A DNA stretch of 64,000 nucleotides from DATKWD01 sp963704815 (lineage in GTDB: Bacteria; Actinomycetota; Acidimicrobiia; Acidimicrobiales; Salinilacustritrichaceae), in the NCBI GenBank assembly GCA_963704815.1, contig CAVPHU010000005.1, positions 62,001 through 126,000 of the forward strand, written 5' to 3'. Numbering within the stretch: position 1 is the first letter of the stretch; the number at the start of each line of letters is the position of its first letter. Position numbers and translations under genes: made by a program. Below the pieces are notes generated by a model. The model did not search any database, was not told where the DNA came from, and saw nothing but the letters and a program-made list of their open reading frames with translations. This document shows positions 10,118 to 18,966 of the stretch, one piece after another.

Positions 10118-12424
10118 TCAGGCCACGCCGACGAGGGTGCGGATGAGGCTGGCGGCGCCGAGTTTGTCGAGGGGTTCGTTGCCGTTGCCGCACTTGGGTG
10201 ACTGCACACACGAAGGGCAGCCCGCAGCGCACGAGCACGCCTCGATCGAACGAAGCGTGGCCAGCAGCAGGCCGGTGCCGGCGGCGTGGCCCAGCTCGGC
10301 CACACCCGCCCCGCCCGGGTAGGCGTCGTAGATCACGATCGTGGCCGTGCCGGTCTCGGGCAGGTGGGCCGTCGACACCCCGCCGACGTCCCAGCGGTCG
10401 CAGATCGTGAAGAGCGGCAACATGCCGATGGCTGCGTGTTCGGCCGCGTGGAGCGCGCCGGGTACCCGCGCCGCGTCGAGCCCGGCCGCGTCGAGCACCG
10501 ATGCCTCGATGGCGTACCAGAACGCCCGGGTGGTGAGCGTCGACGGCGGCAGGTCGAGCCGGGTCGTCCCGATCAGCTCGCCACTGCCGACCGTCTTGCG
10601 CTGGTAGCCCGTGACCTGACGGGTGACCTCGACCTCGCCGAGCTCGAGGCAGGCGCCGCCGAGCGTGGCGGTGACCTCGGTGGCCAGCAGCGCGAGGTCA
10701 GTGGTCGAACGGACCACGGTGTACTCGGAGCCGTCGTGACGCTCGACGGTTGCACGCCGATGCTCGAGATCGAGATCGACGACCTTCCACGAGGTCCCGC
10801 GGTGCAGGTAGATCGCACCCTCGTGCACCATCTCGGCCGCCCGCGCCCATTCGACCGTGCCGATGGGCTGCTGGGACGGGTCGACGATCGACACCGTGCC
10901 GCCGCCGCTCGACCGCAGACCGATGCCGTGGGCCGGCCAGCCTTGTCCGGTCCAGACGGCGATGGGACCCGACGACCGCCGTCGAACGGCGAGGTCGTCT
11001 TCGCGGACGAGTTCGCAGATCGTTTCGTCGATCAACCCTGGCCAGAACTCGCGGTCGGCGTGCGTGAGCGGCAGTTCGAACGCCGCGCAGCGCAGGTGGG
11101 GGCGGGACACGAAACGGTTGTCGGGGTTCACGACCGCGGGCTCGGGGGATCGACGCAGCAGCTCGGTCGGATGCGCCATGAGCCACTGATCGAGCTGGTC
11201 GGTGCCGCCGACCAGCACGGCGAGCGACGTCCGGCCGTTGCGTCCGGCCCGGCCGACCTGCTGCCAGAACGAGGCGATGGTGCCGGGGAAGCCGTCGACC
11301 ACCACGGCGTCGAGACCGGCGAGGTCGACGCCGAGCTCGAGCGCGGTCGTGGTCACGATGCCGTCGACCTCGCCCGCGGCCAGCGCCTCCTCGATCTCGC
11401 GACGCTCGGCTGACAGGTACCCGCCGCGATACGGGCGGATCCGATCGGCCGCCTTCGGCAACCGCCGAGCCGCGTCGGCGGCGACCAACTCGGTGCCTCG
11501 CCGGCTGCGACAGAACGTGATCGCCCGGTTGCCGTCGGCCACCAATCCGGCCAGCAGACCGGCCGCCTCGGCATGGGTCGAGGACCGTTGACCGGTGTCG
11601 GCATCGGTGAGCGGCGGATTCCACAACGCGATGAGCCGCTCGCCCTGCGGCGAACCGTCCTCGACCACGGCCTCGACCGGCAGGCCGGCCAGCTCGGAGG
11701 CCAGCACCTCGGGCGTTCCGAGCGTGGCCGACGTGAAGCAGAACGTGGGGTCGGAGCCGTAGTGGTGACACAAGCGCCGCAGCCGGCGGAGGAGGTGGGC
11801 CACGTGACTCCCGAAGACGCCGCGGAAGACGTGCAGCTCGTCGATGACGACGTAGTCGAGCCGCGAGAGGAACCGCGTCCAGCGCGGATGGTGCGGCAAC
11901 AACCCGCTGTGGAGCATCTCGGGATTGGTGAGCACGACGTTCGCATTGCGACGGACCCAGGTCCGGAGCTCGCGGTCGGTGTCACCGTCGTAGGCACCCG
12001 GCACCACGCCGTCGAACTGTCGGTCGGCCAGTGATCTGAGCTGATCGCGTGCAAGCGCCTTCGTGGGGAACACGCAGAGGGCGGACCCGGGACGAACGGG
12101 GCGGGCGGCCGACTCGGCGATGACGGCCTGATAGATCAGCGACTTGCCCGAGCCGGTGCCCGATGAGACGACGACCGAACGGCCGTCGCGGAGGTGATCG
12201 ATGGCCGCCGCTTGATGTGTCCACAGGCGTTCGACCCCGAGACGCTCACGCACCGAGGGCGGGAGGGGGCGGCTCAGATCGGCATGGCTGGCATCGCGTC
12301 CAGGCAGCCGATCGACGTGGACCAGACGACCGACATCGTCGAGTCGGCCCGCGTCGGCAGCCGCGGCGCGGTTCGCCAAGGTGGCGACGAGGTCGTCGAG
12401 CGGGGTCGAGGCGGCGAGCGCCAT
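10118..12424 (-). CDS. MrfA/YprA-like DEAD/DEAH helicase with DUF1998 Zn domain
   Basis: The 768-residue protein has an N-terminal RecA pair: Walker A SSGTGSGKSLIYQ, a DELH box (VVIDELHVFRG) and motif VI QQVGRAGRNGR. The C-terminal DUF1998 domain ends with four Cys in CSCAAGCPSCVQSPKCG. This is the Bacillus MrfA (YprA) architecture, an RNA-independent 3'-5' DNA helicase working in mitomycin-damage repair with the nuclease MrfB. In actinobacteria the gene is often the divergent neighbour of an anti-sigma antagonist gene, as here. ATG at 12424. No MrfB homologue is visible in the window. Confidence 0.85.
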   Translation of the reverse strand: MALAASTPLDDLVATLANRAAAADAGRLDDVGRLVHVDRLPGRDASHADLSRPLPPSVRERLGVERLWTHQAAAIDHLRDGRSVVVSSGTGSGKSLIYQAVIAESAARPVRPGSALCVFPTKALARDQLRSLADRQFDGVVPGAYDGDTDRELRTWVRRNANVVLTNPEMLHSGLLPHHPRWTRFLSRLDYVVIDELHVFRGVFGSHVAHLLRRLRRLCHHYGSDPTFCFTSATLGTPEVLASELAGLPVEAVVEDGSPQGERLIALWNPPLTDADTGQRSSTHAEAAGLLAGLVADGNRAITFCRSRRGTELVAADAARRLPKAADRIRPYRGGYLSAERREIEEALAAGEVDGIVTTTALELGVDLAGLDAVVVDGFPGTIASFWQQVGRAGRNGRTSLAVLVGGTDQLDQWLMAHPTELLRRSPEPAVVNPDNRFVSRPHLRCAAFELPLTHADREFWPGLIDETICELVREDDLAVRRRSSGPIAVWTGQGWPAHGIGLRSSGGGTVSIVDPSQQPIGTVEWARAAEMVHEGAIYLHRGTSWKVVDLDLEHRRATVERHDGSEYTVVRSTTDLALLATEVTATLGGACLELGEVEVTRQVTGYQRKTVGSGELIGTTRLDLPPSTLTTRAFWYAIEASVLDAAGLDAARVPGALHAAEHAAIGMLPLFTICDRWDVGGVSTAHLPETGTATIVIYDAYPGGAGVAELGHAAGTGLLLATLRSIEACSCAAGCPSCVQSPKCGNGNEPLDKLGAASLIRTLVGVA

Positions 12425-12527
12425 ACCGCGAGACTAGGCGTTCCGTCGTTGTAGTTACCACGGTGTCGTTTGGTGGCGAGCGGTAGATTCTGAGGCCAGG
12501 CGACCCCACGCCTCCGGCTGGAGCACG

Positions 12528-12860
12528 ATGGATCTCGACATCGAGACGCACGAACACGGCGACTGGTGGGTGGTGTCGGTGCACGGTGAGCTCGACATCG
12601 CCACCTCGCCGCGGTTGCGCGAGGTCGTGATCGGGCTGGTCACCGACGGCCACAGGCGCATCATCATCGATCTCGATGCCGTCGACTTCCTCGACTCGAC
12701 CGGCCTCGGAGTGCTCGTCGGCGCCCTCAAGCGCATCCGGACCCACGGCGGCGAGCTCCGTCTGGTCTGTACGATCTCTCGTGTCATCGGCGTGTTCGAA
12801 CTCACCGGCCTCGACGAGGTCTTCGTCATCGCCGACTCGCTCGAAGCCGCGGCCAGCTGA
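12528..12860 (+). CDS. STAS-domain anti-sigma factor antagonist (SpoIIAA/BldG type)
   Basis: This 110-residue single STAS domain carries the phospho-acceptor region DFLDSTGLGVLVGALKRI, where the Ser of DST is the site phosphorylated by the partner kinase. The unphosphorylated form binds the anti-sigma kinase and frees a sigma factor. The stop overlaps the start of the RsbW-like kinase gene by one base, so the two are translationally coupled and probably partners. The BldG/helicase arrangement is common in actinobacteria. No sigma factor gene lies nearby, so the target is encoded elsewhere. Confidence 0.9.
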   Translation: MDLDIETHEHGDWWVVSVHGELDIATSPRLREVVIGLVTDGHRRIIIDLDAVDFLDSTGLGVLVGALKRIRTHGGELRLVCTISRVIGVFELTGLDEVFVIADSLEAAAS

Positions 12861-13294
12861 TGTCGCGCGAGGTCGTCCTCGAGATCCCGGCGCGGCTCGA
12901 CTACCTCGCCGTGGTCCGGCTGGTCGTCGCGACCGCGGCCACCCTCGACCCGCCGTTGTCGGAGAGCCGGCTCGAAGACCTTCGCCTGGCGATCAGCGAA
13001 GCCTGCAGCAACGCGGTGAAGGCCCATGCGTCCGAAGCCGCTCCCGAGCCGGTGGTCATCCGATGCACCGTCGGTCCCGAGGCGTTCGTCGTCGAGATCA
13101 TCGACCACGGACCGGGCTTCGCCCCCGAGGAGCTCGCAGCCCTTCCCGAGGTGACCGACCCCGAGCGCCTCGAGCACGAGGGTGGTCTCGGGATCCCACT
13201 CATCAAGGTGCTCAGCGATCAGGTGTCGTTCCGCCAGCATCCCAACGGGATGGCCGTGAAGATGACGTTCACCCGCCCGGCCCCGGCTACCTGA
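12860..13294 (+). CDS. RsbW-like anti-sigma factor serine kinase
   Basis: This 144-residue GHKL-type ATPase has the N-box ISEACSNAVKAH, the G1 box DHGPGF and the G2-like GGLGIPLIKVL. It should bind and inhibit a sigma factor and phosphorylate the STAS protein encoded immediately upstream (one-base ATGA-type overlap). Together they form a two-gene partner switch, likely for a general stress or developmental response. It is cytosolic; its sigma partner is not in the window. Confidence 0.9.
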   Translation: MSREVVLEIPARLDYLAVVRLVVATAATLDPPLSESRLEDLRLAISEACSNAVKAHASEAAPEPVVIRCTVGPEAFVVEIIDHGPGFAPEELAALPEVTDPERLEHEGGLGIPLIKVLSDQVSFRQHPNGMAVKMTFTRPAPAT

Positions 13295-13355
13295 TGCCGG
13301 CACGGACCGGTCACAATGAACCGTCGGACGTGCGCGCGGCCGACCGACCCACACT

Positions 13356-14762
13356 GTGAACCTTTCCGACCAGACCCCTTCTCATCGCGGCATCCGCCAC
13401 TCCTGGGGCGAATCCGACGCGTTCGTCCCCCGCGCGTTCGTCCGACCGTTCCAGCGGTTCATGCACCTCGAAGCCTCAGGCGGAGTTGCACTGCTCATCA
13501 GCGCCGTCGTCGCGCTCGTCTGGATCAACTCGCCATGGGGCGACTCCTACATCGAGCTGTGGGAGACGCCGCTCAACATCGAGCTCGGCCACGACCTCCT
13601 CCACATCGAGTTGACGCTTCGCGAATGGGTCAACGACGGGCTGATGACGATCTTCTTCTTCCTCGTGGGCCTCGAGATCAAACGCGAGCTCGTGCTGGGC
13701 GAGCTGCGAGATCCGCGTGCGGTCGCCCTGCCGGCCATCGCCGCGCTCGGCGGCATGATCGTTCCCGCCCTGATCTACCTGATCTTCAACGCAGGAACGG
13801 CCACCGAGAAGGGTTGGGGAATCCCCATGGCGACCGACATCGCGTTCGCAGTCGGCGTGGTGGCCCTCATCGGAGACCGCATCCCGTCGGGGGCGAAGCT
13901 GTTCCTGCTCACGTTGGCGATCGCCGATGACATCGGGGCCATCATCGTCATCGCGATCTTCTACACCGAGGAGGTGTCCTTCGCCTGGCTCGGCGCTGCC
14001 GTGTTCTTCCTCGTCTGCATCGAAATCGCCAAGCGACGGAACATCCGTGCGCTGGCCGTCTACCTGGTGGCCGGGACGGCCGCCTGGTTCTGCCTGCACG
14101 AGTCAGGCGTCCATGCAACGCTGGCCGGTGTCGCCATCGGGCTCATGGCACCCGTCTGGTCGTTCTACGACCAGCGCCGATTCGCACCCGTCGCCCGGTC
14201 CCTGGTCGACCGCGTCGAGGACTCGGTCCGCGACGACCTGGTGACCAACGAAGAGCTCGAGATCAACAACGAGGCCATCGAGGATCTCCAACGCCTGGCG
14301 CGCGAGACCCTGTCCCCGCTCGAACGCATCGAGCACAAGATCTCGCCATGGGTCGCGTTCGGCATCGTGCCCCTCTTCGCGCTGGCGAACGCGGGCGTCG
14401 TCGTCACGAGGGAGGCGTTGCGCACACTTCCCGAAAACCAGGTCGCGATGGGCATCATCTTCGGACTGGTGGTGGGAAAGACCCTCGGCATCGTGGTCTT
14501 CACCTACCTCACCACCGTCCTCGGTCTCGGCAGCCTCCCTCCGCACACGACGTGGCGAGACATCGTCGGGCTGGCCGCCACCGCAGGGATCGGCTTCACC
14601 GTTGCGCTCTTCGTCGCCGGCCTCGCCTTCGAGGAAGAGCTGCTCCTCATCGACAATGCCAAGATCGGGATCCTGATCGGGTCGACCATCGCCGGCATCA
14701 TCGGCTACACCCTGCTCCGCACCTCGGCCCCGACGCCGGTCGAGCCCAGCGACCGCCGGTGA
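13356..14762 (+). CDS. nhaA: Na+/H+ antiporter NhaA
   Basis: The 468-residue protein has about 11-12 predicted membrane helices. It contains the NhaA hallmarks MATDIAFAVGVVALIG and the paired aspartates Asp191-Asp192 in LAIADDIGAIIVI, which bind Na+/H+. It exchanges external protons for internal sodium or lithium at alkaline pH. An acidic loop of about 60 residues (residues 285-335, ARETLSPLERIEHKISPW) precedes the second half and is typical of longer actinobacterial NhaA proteins. GTG start at 13356. A sodium antiporter is compatible with a marine or brackish habitat, but that is inference. Confidence 0.92.
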   Translation: MNLSDQTPSHRGIRHSWGESDAFVPRAFVRPFQRFMHLEASGGVALLISAVVALVWINSPWGDSYIELWETPLNIELGHDLLHIELTLREWVNDGLMTIFFFLVGLEIKRELVLGELRDPRAVALPAIAALGGMIVPALIYLIFNAGTATEKGWGIPMATDIAFAVGVVALIGDRIPSGAKLFLLTLAIADDIGAIIVIAIFYTEEVSFAWLGAAVFFLVCIEIAKRRNIRALAVYLVAGTAAWFCLHESGVHATLAGVAIGLMAPVWSFYDQRRFAPVARSLVDRVEDSVRDDLVTNEELEINNEAIEDLQRLARETLSPLERIEHKISPWVAFGIVPLFALANAGVVVTREALRTLPENQVAMGIIFGLVVGKTLGIVVFTYLTTVLGLGSLPPHTTWRDIVGLAATAGIGFTVALFVAGLAFEEELLLIDNAKIGILIGSTIAGIIGYTLLRTSAPTPVEPSDRR

Positions 14763-14788
14763 CCCCGGACCTCGAGATCAGCGAGTAG

Positions 14789-15100
14789 TCAGCCCCCGAG
14801 CTCGACCGCCGGGACACATCGGAGGGCGGCCTGCAGCAGCCGTTCGCGACTGGGCAGATCGAGATCGTCGAGGTCGACCGCCTCGGCGAGGACGACCAGT
14901 GCATCGTCGTCGAACGAGTCAGCGATCGCCGCCGAAATGCACTCGTGGTCGTCGCGAGTGTCGTCGGTCGGCTCGGCTCCCAGGAGCTGGGTGGCCAGGA
15001 CCTCAGCCGCACCCTCGGGGTCATCGCCCCCACCACCCCCGCAGGCCGCCACCAGGACGACGGGAAGGACGCACGCCACGACCCGCCGACGATGGTTCAC
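14789..15100 (-). CDS. small putative lipoprotein
   Basis: The 103-residue protein starts MNHRRRVVACVLPVVLVAACGG, a classical lipoprotein signal peptide with Cys20 as the lipidation site. A Gly/Asp-rich linker and about 70 acidic residues follow, with two Cys near the end of the mature part that may form a disulfide. I recognise no family. It overlaps nothing and sits 13 bases downstream of recR on the same strand, so it may be the last gene of the dnaX-ybaB-recR unit. It should face the outside of the cell membrane. Confidence 0.6.
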   Translation of the reverse strand: MNHRRRVVACVLPVVLVAACGGGGGDDPEGAAEVLATQLLGAEPTDDTRDDHECISAAIADSFDDDALVVLAEAVDLDDLDLPSRERLLQAALRCVPAVELGG

Positions 15101-15112
15101 CGTCGCCTCCGC

Positions 15113-15718
15113 TCACTCACCGACGCTTCGCCGGCCCTCGAGCGCCCGGCCGAGCGTCAGCTCGTCCGCGTACTCGAGATCGCCACCGACGGGCAGCCCG
15201 CTGGCGATCCGGGTCACGCTGATGCCTGACGGCGAGATGAGCCGGCTGAGGTAGAGCGCGGTGGCTTCGCCTTCGATGTTCGGGTTCGTGCACAAGATGA
15301 CCTCGGTCACCTCGTCGGCCTCGATGCGGGCCAACAGCTCGGCCACCCGCAGCTGCTCGGGGCCCACCCCTTCGAGCGGATTGATGGCCCCACCCAGCAC
15401 GTGGTAGCGCCCCGAGAACTCGTGGGTCTTCTCGACCGCGACGACGTCGCGGGGCTCTTCGACCACACAGATGACCTTCTCGTCGCGCCGCTCGTCGGCG
15501 CAGATCCCGCAGGTCGCCGCCTCGGCGAGGTTGAAGCAGATGTCGCAGAAGCGCACCCGTTCCTTGGCCGTGACGATGGCCGCCGAGAGCCGCCGGGCGT
15601 CGACCTCGTCGAGCTTCAGGAGGTGGAAGGCGATGCGCTGGGCCGACTTGGGACCGATGCCAGGAAGCCGGCCGAACTCGTCGATGAGCGCCTGCACCGA
15701 CTCGCCGTACGGGCTCAT
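15113..15718 (-). CDS. recR: recombination protein RecR
   Basis: The 201-residue protein has the RecR order. It starts with a helix-hairpin-helix (LPGIGPKSAQRIAFHLL), then a four-Cys zinc finger (CDICFNLAEAATCGIC), then a Toprim domain (VICVVEEPRDVVAVEKT) and a Walker-B-like C-terminal part. RecR works with RecO and RecF to load RecA at gaps. It is the third gene of the conserved dnaX-ybaB-recR block, with a 33-base gap after ybaB. Confidence 0.95.
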   Translation of the reverse strand: MSPYGESVQALIDEFGRLPGIGPKSAQRIAFHLLKLDEVDARRLSAAIVTAKERVRFCDICFNLAEAATCGICADERRDEKVICVVEEPRDVVAVEKTHEFSGRYHVLGGAINPLEGVGPEQLRVAELLARIEADEVTEVILCTNPNIEGEATALYLSRLISPSGISVTRIASGLPVGGDLEYADELTLGRALEGRRSVGE

Positions 15719-15751
15719 GCCGCGGGCGCCCTGGGCGTCATTCGCGGGCCG

Positions 15752-16159
15752 TCATTCCGTGGCGTCGGTGTCGATGACTCCGCCGAGCAGATCGCCGATC
15801 GACCCGAGATCGAAGTCGCCCACCGAGCCCGCTTGCAGTGCCGCGATCTTCTGGTTGCAGTCGTGGAGCGCGGCCAGCACGAGGTCCTCGAGCGTTTCGA
15901 CGTCGTCGGGGTCGACGGCGGCCGGATCGATCGAGACGGCATCGAATCGGCCCATCCCGGTCACGGTGATCTTGACGGCGCCTCCCCCGGCCGAACCTTC
16001 GACGACCGTGTCGCCGGCTGCCTGGGCCTGGCTCATCATGGCCTGGGCCTGCTCCATCAGCCCACCGAGATCGAGGCCGCCGGTCAGGGCGCCCAGGTCG
16101 GGGGTCTGGTTCTCGGGACTCGTCTCATCGTCAGAACTCACCGATGCATCCTGGCTCAT
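15752..16159 (-). CDS. ybaB: YbaB/EbfC nucleoid-associated protein
   Basis: This 135-residue protein has the YbaB core: LGGLMEQAQAMMSQAQAAGDTVVEGSAG followed by VKITVTGMGRFDAVSIDP. It binds DNA as a dimer and may influence nucleoid structure or RecR-linked repair. An acidic N-terminal extension of about 20 residues and an acidic tail are present. It starts two bases after the dnaX stop, so it is translationally coupled, and it precedes recR as in most bacteria. Confidence 0.92.
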   Translation of the reverse strand: MSQDASVSSDDETSPENQTPDLGALTGGLDLGGLMEQAQAMMSQAQAAGDTVVEGSAGGGAVKITVTGMGRFDAVSIDPAAVDPDDVETLEDLVLAALHDCNQKIAALQAGSVGDFDLGSIGDLLGGVIDTDATE

Positions 16160-16161
16160 CG

Positions 16162-18051
16162 TCAGGCTCCGTCGTCGGATCCACCGTCGATCAACTCGGC
16201 CCCCGGAAACGCTTCGGTCAGCCGGTCGACGGTGGACGGGGCGTCGCCGGCATCGATCAGGGCGGCGGTGTCGATGTCTTCCTCGGCCTCGGGCTCGTCG
16301 GGCTGGTGCGGGTCGGCCGATGGAGGGGCCGCATCGCCGTCGACCACCATCTGGAGCCGGATGGGGACCCCGTACCGCTCGCTGAGGGCGGCCTCGAGCT
16401 CTTCGCGCCGTTTCTCGCAGTTGTCCCGGTGGGGAGCGTTCGGCAGCGCGAAGGAGTACGTGCCATCAGCCCCGTCGATGAAGCGGCCGACCTTGAACAG
16501 CGCCGAACGGGGGAGGTTCGGCAGGATCTCGTCGGCCCAGTCGAGCACGAGTTGGTCGCGGGTCGGCGCCTCACCCCCGGGGGCAGCGGACTCGGCGGGC
16601 GGGGCTGCCGGGGCTGCCGGGGCGGCCTCGGGAGGCGCCTTGGCCTCGGGCGGAGGGGACGTCGCTGCCGGCGTGGTCTGACGACCCAGCGGCGGACGTT
16701 CGGCGTTCGGCGCCGAGGTCGCCGGCTCCGACGGGGCCTCCGGGCGCTGGGCTCGGCCGGCCAGGACCTCGCGCGCTGCGTTGGCCTTGCCCCGGCCCGG
16801 CGATGGCGGGCTCGGTGACGGCGGATCTGCCGGGGCCGCAGCCGGGGTCGAGGGCGATGCCTCGGCCGGAGCCGGATCGGGTGCCGGATCGGGGGTGACG
16901 GCCGGGGTAGGCGGCTCGGGCGCTGCCACGGTGGGAGCGGGAACCGCGCCTCCGGCCAGCGCCGCCTCGAGGGCCTCGATGCGACCCAGGAGTCCGGCGA
17001 CCGTGTCGTCGGACACCCGGCACAGGCGCACGAGCGCGACTTCGAGCGGAATGCGAGGGTCGGGGGCCTGTCGCATGTCGACCCCGGCGGTGCCGATCGC
17101 CTCGAGGGCGGCGGTCAGACGGGCCGGTGACATGCGGGCCGCGAGGTCGGCGGCTCGGGCCCGGTCGGCTTCGGTCGTCGCTCGCATCGGGGCCCGCATC
17201 GACTCGAGGAACGCCTCGCGCAAGCGCCCGACGAGCGTGTCGGCGATGGTCCGAGGGTCCTGCCCGGCCTCGACCGCCCGAGCCATCCCGGCGAGCACGG
17301 CTCCGGCGTCGGCGTCGGCCAGACCGTCGAGGAGGTCGTCGACCGGGACGCCGGTGTCGATGACACCCCCGGCCGCCGCGATGGCGTCGAGAGCCGACAG
17401 GGTGTCGCGGGCCGAGCCCCGGCCGCGGCGAACGGCCTCGTCGACGGCATCGTCGCCGAGGTCGAGACCGGCGTCGTCGATGATGTGGCGCACATGACCG
17501 GCCAGCACGTCGGCGCCGAGCAGCCGGAACTCGAACTTCTGGGTCCGGCTCTGGATCGTGGGCAGGACCTTCTGGGGGTCGGTGGTCGCCAGCACGAACA
17601 CGACGTGGGCCGGCGGCTCCTCGAGCGTCTTGAGCAGTGCGTTGCTGGCGGCGTCGGTGAGCATGTGGACCTCGTCGAGCACGATCACCTTGCGGTTCCC
17701 CGACGTCCCGAACGCAACCCGGTCGATGAGCCCACGCATGGCCTCGATGCCCCGATTCGATGCAGCGTCGAGTTCCTGGAGCCAGTCGACGAAGGTGCCG
17801 CTCTCGACCGCCACACATGCGTCGCACTGCCCGCACGGCTCGCCGTCGACCGGAGCGGCGCAGTTGAGCACCTTGGCGAGCAGACGCGCAGTCGACGTCT
17901 TGCCCGTGCCGCGCGGGCCGCTGAACAGGTAGGCGTGGGCGACCCGGCCCTCACGAACCGCATTGCGCAGCGGCGTGGTGACCTGGTCCTGGCCGAGCAC
18001 CTCGGCGAACGTGCGAGAGCGATATCGACGGTAGAGCGACTGGAACGCCAT
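16162..18051 (-). CDS. dnaX: DNA polymerase III subunit gamma/tau
   Basis: The N-terminal 370 residues form the AAA+ clamp-loader core: Walker A SGPRGTGKTSTA, a zinc-binding Cys cluster (NCAAPVDGEPCGQCDAC) and Walker B/sensor KVIVLDEVHML. A proline/alanine-rich linker follows (about residues 390-510), then a conserved C-terminal tau-like domain. The start at 18051 (ATG, MAFQSLYRRYRSRTF) is the family start; the open frame upstream is spurious. First gene of dnaX-ybaB-recR. I see no slippery heptamer that would clearly produce a separate gamma form, though I did not search systematically. Confidence 0.95.
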   Translation of the reverse strand: MAFQSLYRRYRSRTFAEVLGQDQVTTPLRNAVREGRVAHAYLFSGPRGTGKTSTARLLAKVLNCAAPVDGEPCGQCDACVAVESGTFVDWLQELDAASNRGIEAMRGLIDRVAFGTSGNRKVIVLDEVHMLTDAASNALLKTLEEPPAHVVFVLATTDPQKVLPTIQSRTQKFEFRLLGADVLAGHVRHIIDDAGLDLGDDAVDEAVRRGRGSARDTLSALDAIAAAGGVIDTGVPVDDLLDGLADADAGAVLAGMARAVEAGQDPRTIADTLVGRLREAFLESMRAPMRATTEADRARAADLAARMSPARLTAALEAIGTAGVDMRQAPDPRIPLEVALVRLCRVSDDTVAGLLGRIEALEAALAGGAVPAPTVAAPEPPTPAVTPDPAPDPAPAEASPSTPAAAPADPPSPSPPSPGRGKANAAREVLAGRAQRPEAPSEPATSAPNAERPPLGRQTTPAATSPPPEAKAPPEAAPAAPAAPPAESAAPGGEAPTRDQLVLDWADEILPNLPRSALFKVGRFIDGADGTYSFALPNAPHRDNCEKRREELEAALSERYGVPIRLQMVVDGDAAPPSADPHQPDEPEAEEDIDTAALIDAGDAPSTVDRLTEAFPGAELIDGGSDDGA

Positions 18052-18108
18052 GGCCCGCCGAGCGTATCCGGCCCGGCCCGAGCGGCTGTCCGTGGCACAC
18101 TTCTCGGC

Positions 18109-18966
18109 GTGACGCCCGCCGAGGTCGCGAGTGACGATCTTGCGATCGAGGCGGCTGCGCACGCCTCGATCGCCGTCGATGCCGCCGGCCTGACCGTGCG
18201 TGAGCTCGATCACATCGACGACCTGGGCGCACTGAGCAGCGTGATCGACCGGGTGTGGCGCCGCGACACCCCGATGATCGAGCACGCTCTGCTCCGAGCC
18301 TTCGCCTCAGCAGGCGGCTACGTCGTGGGCGCCTGGGCCGACGACGAACTGATCGGCGGAGCGGTCGCCTTCCTCGGCGACCACGACGGCCGGAGGGTCC
18401 TCCACTCCCACGTCGCCGGGTTCGTCGACCACGAGGCCGGGCGCGGCCGCGGGCGTGCCCTCAAGCTCCACCAGCGGGCCTGGTGCCTCGCACGCGGCAT
18501 CGACCTGGCGGTCTGGACGTTCGACCCGCTGGTGCGCCGCAACGCCTGGTTCAACCTCCAACGACTCGGCGTGGCGGCAGCTCGCTACGAGGCGAACCAC
18601 TACGGGTCGACTCGCGACGATGCCATCAATGGCTCCGACGAGTCCGACCGCTTCGTCGCCCACTGGCACCTCCTCGCCCCGGCCGTGCGCCAGCTGGCCG
18701 GCGGGAGCAGGATCGAACCCGATCACGAGCTGCTCGAAGCCGCGGGCGCCGTCGATCTGATCGACGAGACCGGACGACCGACCGGCCGAACCGGGTCGAC
18801 GGCGTTCGTCCTCGTTCCGGACGACATCGTGTCGCTGCGCGGGTCCGATCCCCCGGCTGCGGTGCGCTGGCGCCGTGCGACTCGTGATGCGCTGGTTCCT
18901 CGACTTGCCGCGGGCGATCGCATCACGGGGTTCACGCGGACGGGGCGCTACGTGGTGGCGCCGTGA
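18109..18966 (+). CDS. GNAT-like acyltransferase (COG3375 type), probable N-succinyl/acyl transferase
   Basis: The 285-residue protein has a GNAT core with the acyl-CoA loop VDHEAGRGRGRALKLHQRAW around residues 109-128 and a second half (VRRNAWFNLQRLGVAAARYEANHYG) typical of the COG3375 family. Its stop overlaps the start of the MenC-like racemase by four bases (GTGA), so the two are tightly coupled. In Geobacillus kaustophilus a similar succinyltransferase beside NSAR makes N-succinyl-D-amino acids for conversion to L-amino acids. I infer the same role here. The GTG at 18109 is chosen; the upstream frame runs opposite dnaX and is not real. Confidence 0.75.
   Translation: MTPAEVASDDLAIEAAAHASIAVDAAGLTVRELDHIDDLGALSSVIDRVWRRDTPMIEHALLRAFASAGGYVVGAWADDELIGGAVAFLGDHDGRRVLHSHVAGFVDHEAGRGRGRALKLHQRAWCLARGIDLAVWTFDPLVRRNAWFNLQRLGVAAARYEANHYGSTRDDAINGSDESDRFVAHWHLLAPAVRQLAGGSRIEPDHELLEAAGAVDLIDETGRPTGRTGSTAFVLVPDDIVSLRGSDPPAAVRWRRATRDALVPRLAAGDRITGFTRTGRYVVAP

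Noticed and set aside
17485..18108. Upstream extension of the GNAT acyltransferase
   Set aside because: It lies opposite dnaX; the acyltransferase similarity begins only after the GTG at 18109.
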